64,000 nucleotides of DNA, taken from contig JBNLFS010000024.1 in NCBI GenBank assembly GCA_050305635.1, positions 1 through 64,000 of the forward strand, written 5' to 3'. Of the stretch, positions 1 through 8,130 are shown one piece after another. A program made the position numbers and the translations under genes. The stretch's first letter is position 1; each line of letters starts with the position of its first letter. Below the pieces are notes generated by a model. That model saw nothing but the letters and a program-made list of their open reading frames with translations. It was not told the origin of the DNA and searched no databases. The DNA comes from Thiodiazotropha sp050305635 (lineage in GTDB: Bacteria; Pseudomonadota; Gammaproteobacteria; Chromatiales; Chromatiaceae).

Positions 1-141
<141 letters not shown>

Positions 142-147
142 GTGATA

Positions 148-459
148 ATGGCTAACCAGAGAATACGAATTCGTCTGAAAGCATTTGATCATCGTCTGAT
201 TGATCAATCTGCACGTGAAATTGTGGAAACTGCGAAGCGCACTGGTGCGCATGTGCGTGGTCCTATTCCATTGCCGACTAAGAATGAGCGTTACACCATT
301 CTGATCTCACCGCACGTCAACAAAGACGCGCGTGATCAGTATGAGATTCGCACTCACAAGCGTCTGCTCGACATCGTTGAGCCAACTGACAAAACTGTGG
401 ATGCGCTGATGAAGCTCGATTTGGCTGCCGGCGTAGACGTGCAGATCAAACTGAACTGA
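148..459 (+). CDS. rpsJ: 30S ribosomal protein S10
   Basis: S10 belongs to the head of the small subunit and, as NusE, also joins the transcription antitermination complex with NusB. The protein is 103 residues, the same length as in E. coli, and begins MANQRIRIRLKAFDHRLIDQ. An in-frame GTG at 142 would add Met-Ile before this; I chose ATG at 148 because it gives the family start. It is the first gene of the S10 group, 11 bases upstream of rplC. Confidence 0.97.
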   Translation: MANQRIRIRLKAFDHRLIDQSAREIVETAKRTGAHVRGPIPLPTKNERYTILISPHVNKDARDQYEIRTHKRLLDIVEPTDKTVDALMKLDLAAGVDVQIKLN

Positions 460-470
460 GGTTAAGAACG

Positions 471-1121
471 ATGGCGATTGGAGTAGTCGGCCGTAAGGCG
501 GGAATGACCCGTGTATTTACCGAGCAAGGTGAATCCGTGCCAGTAACGGTCATTGAGGTTGAGCCCAACCGAGTGACACAATTAAAGAACATGGATGCCG
601 ATGGCTACATGGCTATCCAGGTGACCACGGGAGCAAGAAAGGCATCCCGGGTAAACAAGCCTAATGCGGGACACTACGCGAAAGCCGGTGTTGAAGCGGG
701 CCGTAAGATGTGGGAGTTCCGGGCAGAAGAGTCAGATCTCGACGGTATCGAGGTCGGTAGCGAGATCAAGGCTGACCGGTTTGAGGCCGGGCAGATCGTT
801 GATGTACGTGGATCGACTCAGGGAAAGGGCTTCCAGGGTAGCGTCAAGCGTCATAATTTTCAGACGCAGGATGCAACCCATGGTAACTCGCTGTCTCATC
901 GCGCTCCGGGTTCTATCGGACAGTGTCAAACGCCGGGCCGTGTGTTCAAAGGCAAGAAGATGGCCGGCCACATGGGTGCAGTACAGCGCTGCCAACAGAA
1001 TCTGGAAGTCGTTCGAGTCGACGCCGAGAGAAACCTTATTCTGGTCAGAGGCTCAGTACCTGGTGCGAAGGGTGGTGATCTGATTGTGACCCCCGCCATC
1101 AAGATGAAGAATAAAGGGTGA
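471..1121 (+). CDS. rplC: 50S ribosomal protein L3
   Basis: L3 is an early assembly protein of the large subunit whose long loop reaches towards the peptidyl transferase centre. The 216-residue product begins MAIGVVGRKAGMTRVF and carries the conserved loop SIGQCQTPGRVFKGKKMAG; the Gln before TPG is the position methylated by PrmB in E. coli. Length and start fit the family. The stop lies 5 bases before the rplD start. Confidence 0.97.
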   Translation: MAIGVVGRKAGMTRVFTEQGESVPVTVIEVEPNRVTQLKNMDADGYMAIQVTTGARKASRVNKPNAGHYAKAGVEAGRKMWEFRAEESDLDGIEVGSEIKADRFEAGQIVDVRGSTQGKGFQGSVKRHNFQTQDATHGNSLSHRAPGSIGQCQTPGRVFKGKKMAGHMGAVQRCQQNLEVVRVDAERNLILVRGSVPGAKGGDLIVTPAIKMKNKG

Positions 1122-1126
1122 CAGCA

Positions 1127-1738
1127 ATGGATCTCAATGTAAAAACAGCCGCTGGCGCTCAGACACTACAGGTGTCCGATGAGATTTTCGGTGCGGAGTT
1201 CAAGCAGTCTCTGGTTCACCAGGTTGTGACGGCTTATATGGCCGCTGCCCGGTCCGGCACCAAGGCACAGAAGAATCGCTCAGCGGTGAGTGGTGGCGGT
1301 GCCAAGCCTTTTCGTCAGAAGGGTACCGGTCGTGCACGCGCAGGAACATCGCGCAGTCCGATCTGGCGCAGTGGTGGCGTCAACTTCGCGGCCACTCCCC
1401 GCAGCTATGACCAGAAAGTAAACCGTAAAATGTACCGCGGTGCGTTGCGTTCGATTCTCTCTGAGCTGAATCGTCAGGAGCGCCTGGTTGTGGTTGATCA
1501 GATCAGCATCTCTCAGCCAAAAACCAAAGAGCTGGTAGGTATGCTTAATGGTATGAATCTGAAGGATGTGCTGGTTGTTTCAAGCAACCCGGATGAGAAT
1601 CTCTATCTGGCGTCGCGCAATCTTTATGGCGTCGATGTGCGTGATGTGAATGAAATCGATCCGGTTAGTCTTGTGGCATACGAAAACGTTTTGATAACCG
1701 AAGAAGCGGTTAAGAAACTTGAGGAGCGTCTGGCATGA
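1127..1738 (+). CDS. rplD: 50S ribosomal protein L4
   Basis: L4 is a core large-subunit protein that lines the exit tunnel; in E. coli it also represses its own S10 operon by attenuation in the leader. The product is 203 residues with the tunnel loop GGGAKPFRQKGTGRARAGTS. I used ATG 1127 (MDLNVKTA) rather than GTG 1118, which overlaps the rplC stop, because it matches the family start. The end overlaps rplW by 4 bases. The S10 leader itself would lie upstream of this window or be absent. Confidence 0.96.
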   Translation: MDLNVKTAAGAQTLQVSDEIFGAEFKQSLVHQVVTAYMAAARSGTKAQKNRSAVSGGGAKPFRQKGTGRARAGTSRSPIWRSGGVNFAATPRSYDQKVNRKMYRGALRSILSELNRQERLVVVDQISISQPKTKELVGMLNGMNLKDVLVVSSNPDENLYLASRNLYGVDVRDVNEIDPVSLVAYENVLITEEAVKKLEERLA

Positions 1739-2031
1739 ACAACGAACGTCTCATGAAGGTTCTGTTGAGCCCGCTGGTTTCTGAAAAAAGCAGTATCGTC
1801 GCGGATCAAAACGCACAATACACTTTTCGCGTCTCAACGGATGCGACCAAGCGTGAGATTGCCAAGGCTGTCGAGAAACTTTTCGAAGTCGAGGTCGAGC
1901 GCGTTCAGGTCGTGAATGTCAAAGGTAAGCAGAAGAACTTTGGCCGGATCCGTGGCAAGCGCTCCGACTGGAAAAAGGCATATGTACGTCTCAAGCCTGG
2001 CAGCGATATTGATTTCGCTGCTGGCGCGTGA
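1735..2031 (+). CDS. rplW: 50S ribosomal protein L23
   Basis: L23 sits at the exit of the nascent-peptide tunnel and is the docking site for trigger factor and signal recognition particle. The 98-residue product has the family opening MNNERLMKVLLSPLVSEKSS and the VKGKQKNFGR segment near the C terminus. The start codon overlaps the end of rplD (ATGA type), which suggests translational coupling. Confidence 0.96.
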   Translation: MNNERLMKVLLSPLVSEKSSIVADQNAQYTFRVSTDATKREIAKAVEKLFEVEVERVQVVNVKGKQKNFGRIRGKRSDWKKAYVRLKPGSDIDFAAGA

Positions 2032-2054
2032 CCAAGTGAAACAGGATTGGGATA

Positions 2055-2882
2055 ATGGCAGTCGTTAAAACAAAACCGACCTCTGCTGGCCGCAGATTCG
2101 TAGTCAAGGTTGTCAATGAAGAGCTGCATAAGGGAGCACCTTATGCGCCTTTGGTGGCAAAAAAGAACAAGAATGGCGGTCGTAACAACAACGGTCACGT
2201 CACCACGCGTCACCGCGGCGGTGGTCACAAGCAGCGTTATCGTATCATCGACTTCAAGCGGAACAAGGAAGGTATCCCGGGAGTAGTTGAGCGTCTTGAG
2301 TACGATCCCAATCGTACCGCACGCATTGCCTTGATCCGCTATGCAGATGGAGAGCGCAACTACATCATCGCTCCCAACAACCTGCATGTGGGTGATTCGG
2401 TTGAGTCGGGTTCCGGCGCTCCGATTAAGACTGGTAACTGCATCTCCCTGCGCAACATGCCTTTGGGTTCAGTAATCCATTGCGTAGAGATGAAGCCAGG
2501 TAAAGGCGCACAGATTGCTCGCTCAGCAGGCGCCTCGGTCCAGTTGGTTGCCCGTGAAGGTGAATATGCAACCTTGAGACTGCGTTCCGGCGAAATGAGA
2601 AAAGTACCTGCGGATTGCCGGGGTGTCATTGGAGAAGTTTCCAACTCGGAACACAACCTCCGTTCCCTGGGTAAAGCTGGTGCCAAGCGTTGGAAGGGTA
2701 TTCGTCCTACCGTCCGCGGTGTTGCGATGAACCCGGTAGATCATCCGCACGGTGGTGGTGAAGGCCGTACTTCCGGTGGCCGTCATCCTGTGTCCCCATG
2801 GGGTACACCGACTAAGGGTTACAAAACCCGCACCAACAAGCGTACGAACAAGATGATCGTACGTCGCAGAAACCGTAAATAA
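2055..2882 (+). CDS. rplB: 50S ribosomal protein L2
   Basis: L2 binds 23S rRNA near the peptidyl transferase centre and is needed for subunit association. The protein has 275 residues (273 in E. coli). It ends with the very conserved MNPVDHPHGGGEGR stretch, whose histidine is functionally important, followed by a basic C terminus. Position between rplW and rpsS is standard for the S10 operon. Confidence 0.97.
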   Translation: MAVVKTKPTSAGRRFVVKVVNEELHKGAPYAPLVAKKNKNGGRNNNGHVTTRHRGGGHKQRYRIIDFKRNKEGIPGVVERLEYDPNRTARIALIRYADGERNYIIAPNNLHVGDSVESGSGAPIKTGNCISLRNMPLGSVIHCVEMKPGKGAQIARSAGASVQLVAREGEYATLRLRSGEMRKVPADCRGVIGEVSNSEHNLRSLGKAGAKRWKGIRPTVRGVAMNPVDHPHGGGEGRTSGGRHPVSPWGTPTKGYKTRTNKRTNKMIVRRRNRK

Positions 2883-2901
2883 TTGATTAGGGGTTAGAGT
2901 C

Positions 2902-3174
2902 GTGCCACGTTCCATTAGAAAAGGCCCATTCATCGACCATCATCTTGCAAAGAAGGTGGACGAAGCGGTAGCCCAGAACAATAAGCGTCCGATCAAGACC
3001 TGGTCGCGCCGTTCCGTGATCATTCCTGAAATGGTCGGCTTGACAATCGCTGTCCATAACGGAAAGCAGCACGTTCCTGTTCTGGTTTCCGAAAATATGG
3101 TCGGACACAAGCTCGGTGAATTCGCACTGACGCGTACGTATCGCGGTCATGCTGCCGACAAGAAATCCAAATAG
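2902..3174 (+). CDS. rpsS: 30S ribosomal protein S19
   Basis: S19 lies in the head of the small subunit next to S13 and contacts the large subunit. The product is 90 residues, starts MPRSIRKGPFIDHHL and contains KLGEFALTRTYRGH; both are family signatures. The start codon is GTG, chosen because it gives the exact family N terminus and lies about 20 bases behind rplB. Confidence 0.96.
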   Translation: MPRSIRKGPFIDHHLAKKVDEAVAQNNKRPIKTWSRRSVIIPEMVGLTIAVHNGKQHVPVLVSENMVGHKLGEFALTRTYRGHAADKKSK

Positions 3175-3185
3175 AGGTATTGACG

Positions 3186-3518
3186 ATGCAAACTAGCGCA
3201 AAATTGCGTCATGCCAGGCTGTCGGCGCAGAAAGGTCGCCTTGTTGCTGATCAAATTCGCGGCTTGCCCGTTGAACAGGCATTGAACATCCTCGCCTTCA
3301 GTAAGAAAAAGGGCGCTGTCCTTATGAAGAAGGTTCTGGAATCTGCTATCGCCAATGCCGAGCATAATGATGGTGCGGATATCGACGAATTGGTGGTTTC
3401 TTCAGTCAGTGTGGACGAGGGTCCGACTATGAAACGCATTCGTGCCCGTGCCAAAGGCCGTGCATCCAGGATTCTGAAGCGTACCAGTCACATCAATGTG
3501 ACTGTCGCAGAAAAGTAA
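3186..3518 (+). CDS. rplV: 50S ribosomal protein L22
   Basis: L22 has a long hairpin that lines the exit tunnel with L4; changes in that loop give macrolide resistance in other bacteria. The product is 110 residues as in E. coli. I chose ATG 3186 (MQTSAKLRHARLSAQKGRLV) over an in-frame TTG at 3180 for that reason. The loop region MKRIRARAKGRASRILKR is intact. Confidence 0.96.
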   Translation: MQTSAKLRHARLSAQKGRLVADQIRGLPVEQALNILAFSKKKGAVLMKKVLESAIANAEHNDGADIDELVVSSVSVDEGPTMKRIRARAKGRASRILKRTSHINVTVAEK

Positions 3519-3536
3519 CAGGCAAGAGAGGCCGAA

Positions 3537-4220
3537 ATGGGTCAGAAAGTACATCCAACCGGGATTCGTCTTGGAATTGTCAAAGACTGGACATCCAAGT
3601 GGTATGCAGATTCGAAAAATTACGCGAGACTGCTTAATAACGATCTGGAAGTTCGCGAGTATCTCAAAAAGCGTCTGTCTCAGGCGTCTGTGAGTCGTAT
3701 ACAGATCGATCGTCCCGCTAACAATGCACACATAACCGTGCACACTGCCCGTCCCGGTCTGGTCATCGGTAAAAAAGGTGAGGATATCGATGCTCTGAGA
3801 GCTGAGGTTTCCAGCATGATGGGGATCCCGGTCCATGTCAGCATTGAAGAAATCCGTAAGCCGGAACTCGATGCACAGTTGGTCGCAGAGAGCATTGCAC
3901 AGCAGCTTGAACGTCGCGTGATGTTCCGCAGAGCCATGAAGCGTGCTGTACAGAACGCCATGCGCCTCGGTGCTGAAGGTATCAAAGTGAACATCAGTGG
4001 TCGATTGAATGGTGCTGAGATTGCACGTTCAGAGTGGTATCGGGAAGGGCGTGTACCTCTCCATACTCTTCGTGCCGATATCGATTACGGTTTTGCCGAG
4101 GCCAACACCACCTATGGAATCATTGGTGTCAAAGTCTGGGTATTCAAGGGTGAAGTATTCGGCGATCGTGAGGAAGTCGAAGCAGAAAAGAGCGCCGCTT
4201 CGCCGAGCAAGAGGTCGTAA
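3537..4220 (+). CDS. rpsC: 30S ribosomal protein S3
   Basis: S3 forms part of the mRNA entry site of the small subunit. The 227-residue protein starts MGQKVHPTGIRLGIVKDW and contains a type II KH domain around residues 40-110, with the GKKG loop in GLVIGKKGEDIDALR. The C-terminal domain ends in a short charged tail (VEAEKSAASPSKRS). It is followed 3 bases later by rplP. Confidence 0.97.
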   Translation: MGQKVHPTGIRLGIVKDWTSKWYADSKNYARLLNNDLEVREYLKKRLSQASVSRIQIDRPANNAHITVHTARPGLVIGKKGEDIDALRAEVSSMMGIPVHVSIEEIRKPELDAQLVAESIAQQLERRVMFRRAMKRAVQNAMRLGAEGIKVNISGRLNGAEIARSEWYREGRVPLHTLRADIDYGFAEANTTYGIIGVKVWVFKGEVFGDREEVEAEKSAASPSKRS

Positions 4221-4223
4221 GTC

Positions 4224-4637
4224 ATGTTGCAGCCAAAACGGACAAAATTTCGCAAACAGCACAAGGGGCGCAATCGCGGTCTGGCCATCTCAGGCAGCTC
4301 TGTGTCCTTTGGTGAGTATGGTTTGAAATCCACTGGGCGTGGTCGATTGACGGCTCGTCAGATCGAGTCTGCTCGCCGTGCGATCACTCGTCATGTCAAA
4401 CGTGGCGGTAAAATCTGGATTCGGATTTTCCCCGACAAACCAGTCACCAAAAAACCTCTCGAGGTTCGTCAGGGTAAAGGTAAGGGTAATGTTGAATACT
4501 GGGTCGCTCAGATTCAGCCTGGCCGTATGCTTTACGAAATCGAGGGGATTTCAGAAGAGATCGCTCGCGAAGCATTTGCGCTGGCATCTGCCAAGCTGCC
4601 TGTTTCAACAGCTTTTGTGAAGCGGACGGTAATGTAA
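4224..4637 (+). CDS. rplP: 50S ribosomal protein L16
   Basis: L16 organises the A-site region of the large subunit. The product is 137 residues, starts MLQPKRTKFRKQHKGRNRG and contains RIFPDKPVTKKP and RQGKGKGNVEYWVA. The Arg of the latter segment corresponds to the residue hydroxylated by RoxA in E. coli. Its TAA overlaps the rpmC ATG by one base. Confidence 0.97.
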   Translation: MLQPKRTKFRKQHKGRNRGLAISGSSVSFGEYGLKSTGRGRLTARQIESARRAITRHVKRGGKIWIRIFPDKPVTKKPLEVRQGKGKGNVEYWVAQIQPGRMLYEIEGISEEIAREAFALASAKLPVSTAFVKRTVM

Positions 4638-4837
4638 TGAAAGCAACTGAACTTAGAACCAAGTCGCGTCAAGAGCTGACTCAGACCCTGGAAGAGCTCC
4701 ATAAGGAACAATTCAATCTGCGGATGCAAAGAGGCACTGGACAGCTCGCCAAGCCTCACCGTATGAATGAGGTCCGCAAAGACATAGCTAGGGTTAAAAC
4801 CCTTATTAACGAAATGAAGTCGGGTGACGCATCATGA
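4637..4837 (+). CDS. rpmC: 50S ribosomal protein L29
   Basis: L29 is a small helical protein near the tunnel exit, beside L23. The product has 66 residues with the helical hairpin typical of the family (ELRTKSRQELTQTLEELHKE and RKDIARVKTLINE). It overlaps rplP by one base at its start and rpsQ by four bases at its end, so all three are probably translationally coupled. Confidence 0.95.
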   Translation: MKATELRTKSRQELTQTLEELHKEQFNLRMQRGTGQLAKPHRMNEVRKDIARVKTLINEMKSGDAS

Positions 4838-5094
4838 ATGAGCAGCAGCCAACTAACCGTACACTGATTGGCCAGGTTGTGAGCAATGCTATGGATAAAA
4901 CCATCACGGTCAGTGTCGAACGTCGCGTCAAACATCCGGTATACGGAAAATTCGTGCGTCGTTCCACAAAAGTGCACGCACATGATGAGTCGAATGAGTG
5001 CCAGGCTGGGGATACCGTCATGGTCGAGCAGTGTCGTCCGCTGTCAAAGACTAAAACATGGCGTCTGGTAAAGGTGCTGGAGCGTGCAAGCTGA
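4834..5094 (+). CDS. rpsQ: 30S ribosomal protein S17
   Basis: S17 is a primary 16S rRNA-binding protein with an OB fold. The 86-residue product has GQVVSNAMDKTITVSVERRV and the family ending region CRPLSKTKTWRLVKVLE. In E. coli this is the last gene of the S10 operon, and here too the junction to rplN carries a strong hairpin and a 49-base gap. Confidence 0.96.
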   Translation: MNEQQPTNRTLIGQVVSNAMDKTITVSVERRVKHPVYGKFVRRSTKVHAHDESNECQAGDTVMVEQCRPLSKTKTWRLVKVLERAS

Positions 5095-5108
5095 TTAATT
5101 CAGCTTGC
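5086..5108 (+). terminator. Hairpin at the S10/spc operon junction
   Basis: A perfect 9-base stem (GCAAGCTGA / TCAGCTTGC, loop TTAAT) spans the rpsQ stop codon. No T tract follows, so this is more likely a processing, attenuation or stabilising structure than a full terminator. It lies exactly where the S10 operon ends and spc begins in E. coli. I could not find a convincing promoter between it and rplN. Confidence 0.5.
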
Positions 5109-5143
5109 GCCTTAACGTAACTATTTGGAATTAGGGCAATACC

Positions 5144-5512
5144 ATGATTCAGATGCAGACTAACCTGAGCGTCGCTGACAACAGTGGAGCCAAGCGGGTT
5201 CAATGCATAAAGGTGCTGGGTGGTTCTCACCGTCGTTATGCAGGAGTCGGTGACATTGTGAAAGTCAGTGTCAAAGACGCGATTCCCAGAGGCAAGGTCA
5301 AGAAAGGTGATGTGTACAATGCTGTCGTCGTACGAACCAAGAAAGGGGTTCGTCGTCCAGACGGTTCGGTGATTCGCTTTGATTCCAATGCGGCCGTCCT
5401 TCTGAACAACGCGCTGCAACCGATTGGTACACGCATATTCGGCCCTGTTACCCGTGAGTTGAGAAGTGAGCGCTTCATGAAGATCATCTCACTTGCTCCT
5501 GAAGTGTTGTGA
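5144..5512 (+). CDS. rplN: 50S ribosomal protein L14
   Basis: L14 forms an intersubunit bridge and is the binding site of silencing factor RsfS. The product has 122 residues, starts MIQMQTNLSVADNSGAKRV and contains CIKVLGGSHRRYAGVGD, both diagnostic. It is the first gene of the spc group and is followed 10 bases later by rplX. Confidence 0.97.
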   Translation: MIQMQTNLSVADNSGAKRVQCIKVLGGSHRRYAGVGDIVKVSVKDAIPRGKVKKGDVYNAVVVRTKKGVRRPDGSVIRFDSNAAVLLNNALQPIGTRIFGPVTRELRSERFMKIISLAPEVL

Positions 5513-5522
5513 GGTCGGAATC

Positions 5523-5843
5523 ATGGCAAGCAAAATCAAAAAAGGTGATGAAGTCATAGTCATCACCGGAAAAGACAAAGGCAAACGCGGCACTGTCGTC
5601 AAGATGCTGGCTGACAATCGTCTGGTAGTCGAAAATGTCAACATGGTGAAGAAACACACCAAGCCGAATCCCAATCGTGGCGAGCCGGGCGGTATTGTTG
5701 ACAAGGAGATGCCGATGCATATCTCCAACGTTGCCTTGTACAACCCTGCTACCGATAAAGCAGACCGTGTTGGTTTTAAGATTCTTGAAGACGGCAAAAA
5801 GGTTCGGATTTTCAAATCAAACCAAGAAGTCGTTGACATCTGA
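5523..5843 (+). CDS. rplX: 50S ribosomal protein L24
   Basis: L24 starts large-subunit assembly by binding the 5' end of 23S rRNA. The 106-residue product contains the KOW motif near the N terminus (GDEVIVITGKDKGKRGTV) and NMVKKHTKPNP. The open frame extends upstream into rplN; I used ATG 5523 (MASKIKKGDEV), just after the rplN stop, because it gives the family length. Confidence 0.96.
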   Translation: MASKIKKGDEVIVITGKDKGKRGTVVKMLADNRLVVENVNMVKKHTKPNPNRGEPGGIVDKEMPMHISNVALYNPATDKADRVGFKILEDGKKVRIFKSNQEVVDI

Positions 5844-5856
5844 GGCGTGATCAGAA

Positions 5857-6396
5857 ATGGCTAGGTTACAGCAATATTATAAAGAGACTGTCGTCCAGAA
5901 CCTGATGGACAAGTTTCAATTCAACAGTATTATGGAAGTGCCGAAAATCACCAAGATCACACTCAATATGGGTGTGGGTGAGGCTATTGGGGATAAGAAA
6001 ATTCTCGAAAATGCTGTTGGCGATATGGAGAAGATTGCAGGCCAAAAGGCCATTATCACTCATGCAAGAAAGTCCATTGCGGGTTTTAAGGTACGTGAAG
6101 GCTGGCCGATTGGCTGCAAAGTGACACTGCGCAGTGACAGGATGTACGAGTTTCTCGATCGTCTGATCAATATCGCAATTCCGCGTATCCGTGACTTCCG
6201 TGGTTTGAGTTCTAAGTCATTCGATGGAAGAGGAAACTATTCCATGGGTGTCAAGGAGCAGATCATGTTCCCGGAAATCGATTACGATAAGATCGATGCA
6301 CTGCGCGGTCTTGACATCACGATCACAACTACAGCACGGACCGACGAGCAGGGGCGTGCACTATTGGAAGCTTTCAAGTTTCCCTTCAAGAGCTGA
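5857..6396 (+). CDS. rplE: 50S ribosomal protein L5
   Basis: L5 binds 5S rRNA and contacts P-site tRNA and S13. The product has 179 residues as in E. coli and begins MARLQQYYKETVVQNLMDKF; the ITHARKSIAGFKVREG and RGNYSMGVKEQ segments are conserved. In E. coli protein S8 represses the spc operon at the rplE start; here only 13 bases separate rplX and rplE and I could not verify such a structure. Confidence 0.97.
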   Translation: MARLQQYYKETVVQNLMDKFQFNSIMEVPKITKITLNMGVGEAIGDKKILENAVGDMEKIAGQKAIITHARKSIAGFKVREGWPIGCKVTLRSDRMYEFLDRLINIAIPRIRDFRGLSSKSFDGRGNYSMGVKEQIMFPEIDYDKIDALRGLDITITTTARTDEQGRALLEAFKFPFKS

Positions 6397-6403
6397 GAGA
6401 AAT

Positions 6404-6709
6404 ATGGCAAAGAAGAGCATGATTGCACGTGAAACTCGTCGTGCAAGTACCGCTGACCGGCTGTCTGCAAAGCGTAACGCATTGAAAGCCGTAATAAAAA
6501 ACCCGAACAGTAGCTTCGAGGACGTTGAGCAGGCGGTTCTCAAGCTTCAGAAGCTTCCTCGGGATGCGAGCCCGACCCGTAAGCACAATCGCTGCCAGAT
6601 TACGGGGCGTCCTCATGGCGTGTACCGTAAATTCGGCCTGTGCAGAAATAAATTGCGCGAAGCAGCGATGCGGGGCGATGTGCCGGGTCTTGTTAAAGCC
6701 AGCTGGTAA
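6404..6709 (+). CDS. rpsN: 30S ribosomal protein S14 (zinc-free long form)
   Basis: S14 sits in the head of the small subunit. The product is 101 residues as in E. coli. It has isolated cysteines but no pair of CxxC motifs, so it is the zinc-independent long form. I chose ATG 6404 (MAKKSMIARETRRA); the longer open frame upstream overlaps rplE. Its last codons contain a promoter for the next genes. Confidence 0.96.
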   Translation: MAKKSMIARETRRASTADRLSAKRNALKAVIKNPNSSFEDVEQAVLKLQKLPRDASPTRKHNRCQITGRPHGVYRKFGLCRNKLREAAMRGDVPGLVKASW

Positions 6710-6718
6710 CAGTATAAT
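6690..6718 (+). promoter_or_regulatory. Internal promoter upstream of rpsH
   Basis: A -35 box TTGTTA (6690-6695) and a perfect -10 box TATAAT (6713-6718) are separated by exactly 17 bases. They span the end of rpsN. A hairpin with arms CCGAGC and GCTCGG (6733-6751) follows in the untranslated stretch. The rpsN-rpsH gap of 99 bases is unusually wide for this cluster, which fits a new transcription start for rpsH onward. Confidence 0.7.
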
Positions 6719-6808
6719 CCTGCGCCCTTACCCCGAGCGATTGATGCTCGGTGAAGTCTAATTTTCAGGTATCGCGCCACAAAGGCGGACTGACCTTAGG
6801 AGCTCATC

Positions 6809-7204
6809 ATGAGTATGTCAGATCCCATAGCGGATATGCTTACGCGCATCCGTAATGGCCAGGCAGCCAAAAAGACCACGGTCGAACTGCCCTCATCCAA
6901 GCAGAAAGTGGCAATCGCCAACCTGCTCAAAAGCGAAGGTTATCTCCAGGAAGTCTCTGTAAAGAACGAGGGTGCAAAACCGACCCTGGTCCTGGAGTTG
7001 CGCTATTTTCAAGGCAAGCCCGTTATCGAGATGATCCAGCGCATAAGCCGTCCTGGGCTGCGTGTATACAAGGGTAGGGATGAGCTTCCCAAAGTCCGTG
7101 CTGGCCTGGGCGTGGCGATTATCTCAACTTCAAAAGGCGTAATGACCGACCGTGCTGCCCGAGCTATGGGGCAGGGTGGTGAAGTTGTCGCCTTTGTCGC
7201 GTAA
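6809..7204 (+). CDS. rpsH: 30S ribosomal protein S8
   Basis: S8 is a primary 16S rRNA-binding protein and the autogenous translational repressor of the spc operon in E. coli. The 131-residue product starts MSMSDPIADMLTRIRNGQ and ends with the conserved GVMTDRAARAMGQGGEVVAF. A good ribosome-binding site (AGGAG) lies 8 bases upstream of the start. Confidence 0.97.
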   Translation: MSMSDPIADMLTRIRNGQAAKKTTVELPSSKQKVAIANLLKSEGYLQEVSVKNEGAKPTLVLELRYFQGKPVIEMIQRISRPGLRVYKGRDELPKVRAGLGVAIISTSKGVMTDRAARAMGQGGEVVAFVA

Positions 7205-7216
7205 GGAGGGCTTGAG

Positions 7217-7750
7217 ATGTCTCGTGTAGCAAAAAGCCCTGTGGCTATACCTTCCGGAATCACCGTGAAGATGGCGGATGACACCATCTCTGTAAAGGGG
7301 CCCAAGGGCGAGCTGTCCTTCGGTATTCACCCGGACGTGGCCGTCAGCGAAGAAGATAACCAGTTGAAGATCTCTCCCAAGACCGAGAGTCAGGCTGCAT
7401 GGGCCATGGCCGGTACGATGCGGGCGCTGCTCAATAACATGGTGACCGGTGTGAGTGCTGGTTTCGAGAAAAAACTTCAGCTGATCGGTGTGGGTTACCG
7501 CGCTCAGGCCGGTGGCAAAACCCTCAACCTTAGTCTCGGATTCTCACATCCGATCGACTACCCGGTTCCTGAAGGGATCACCATTGCAACGCCTTCTGCC
7601 ACCGAAATCATAGTTACTGGCAGTGATAAGCAGCAGGTTGGTCAGGTTGCGGCAGAAATTCGCGCATTCCGTCCGCCCGAGCCTTATAAGGGCAAGGGTG
7701 TGCGGTATTCCGACGAAGATGTCATGCGTAAAGAAGCCAAGAAGAAATAG
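7217..7750 (+). CDS. rplF: 50S ribosomal protein L6
   Basis: L6 has two related RNA-binding folds and lies near the factor-binding site of the large subunit. The product has 177 residues, as in E. coli, and ends with RPPEPYKGKGVRYSDE, the family signature. It follows rpsH after 12 bases and precedes rplR by 8. Confidence 0.97.
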   Translation: MSRVAKSPVAIPSGITVKMADDTISVKGPKGELSFGIHPDVAVSEEDNQLKISPKTESQAAWAMAGTMRALLNNMVTGVSAGFEKKLQLIGVGYRAQAGGKTLNLSLGFSHPIDYPVPEGITIATPSATEIIVTGSDKQQVGQVAAEIRAFRPPEPYKGKGVRYSDEDVMRKEAKKK

Positions 7751-7758
7751 GTAAAACG

Positions 7759-8118
7759 ATGGACAAGAAACAATCACGTATTCGTCGTGGGCGTCGCACC
7801 AGAGCAAAAATTCGCGAACTGGGCGTCTACCGTCTCTCGATTCATCGTACGCCTAAGCACATTTACGCTCAGGTTATCAGCCCGGATGGATCAAGTGTCC
7901 TGGCCAGCGCCTCAACCTTGGATAAGGCTGTAAAGAGCGAAATCGAAGGCGCTGCCAGCGGCAACGTCAAGGCTGCAACCATTGTCGGTAAGATTGTCGC
8001 CGAGCGTGCAAAGTCAGCGGGTGTCGATACCGTTGCATTTGATCGTTCCGGCTTTCGCTACCATGGTCGCGTCAAGGCTCTGGCCGATGCCGCCCGTGAA
8101 GCCGGACTTCAATTTTAA
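7759..8118 (+). CDS. rplR: 50S ribosomal protein L18
   Basis: L18 binds 5S rRNA with L5 in the central protuberance. The 119-residue product has the arginine-rich N terminus SRIRRGRRTRAKIRELG and the C-terminal FDRSGFRYHGRVKALADAA. Gene order rplF-rplR-rpsE is standard. Confidence 0.96.
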   Translation: MDKKQSRIRRGRRTRAKIRELGVYRLSIHRTPKHIYAQVISPDGSSVLASASTLDKAVKSEIEGAASGNVKAATIVGKIVAERAKSAGVDTVAFDRSGFRYHGRVKALADAAREAGLQF

Positions 8119-8130
8119 AGGTTTGGGAAA

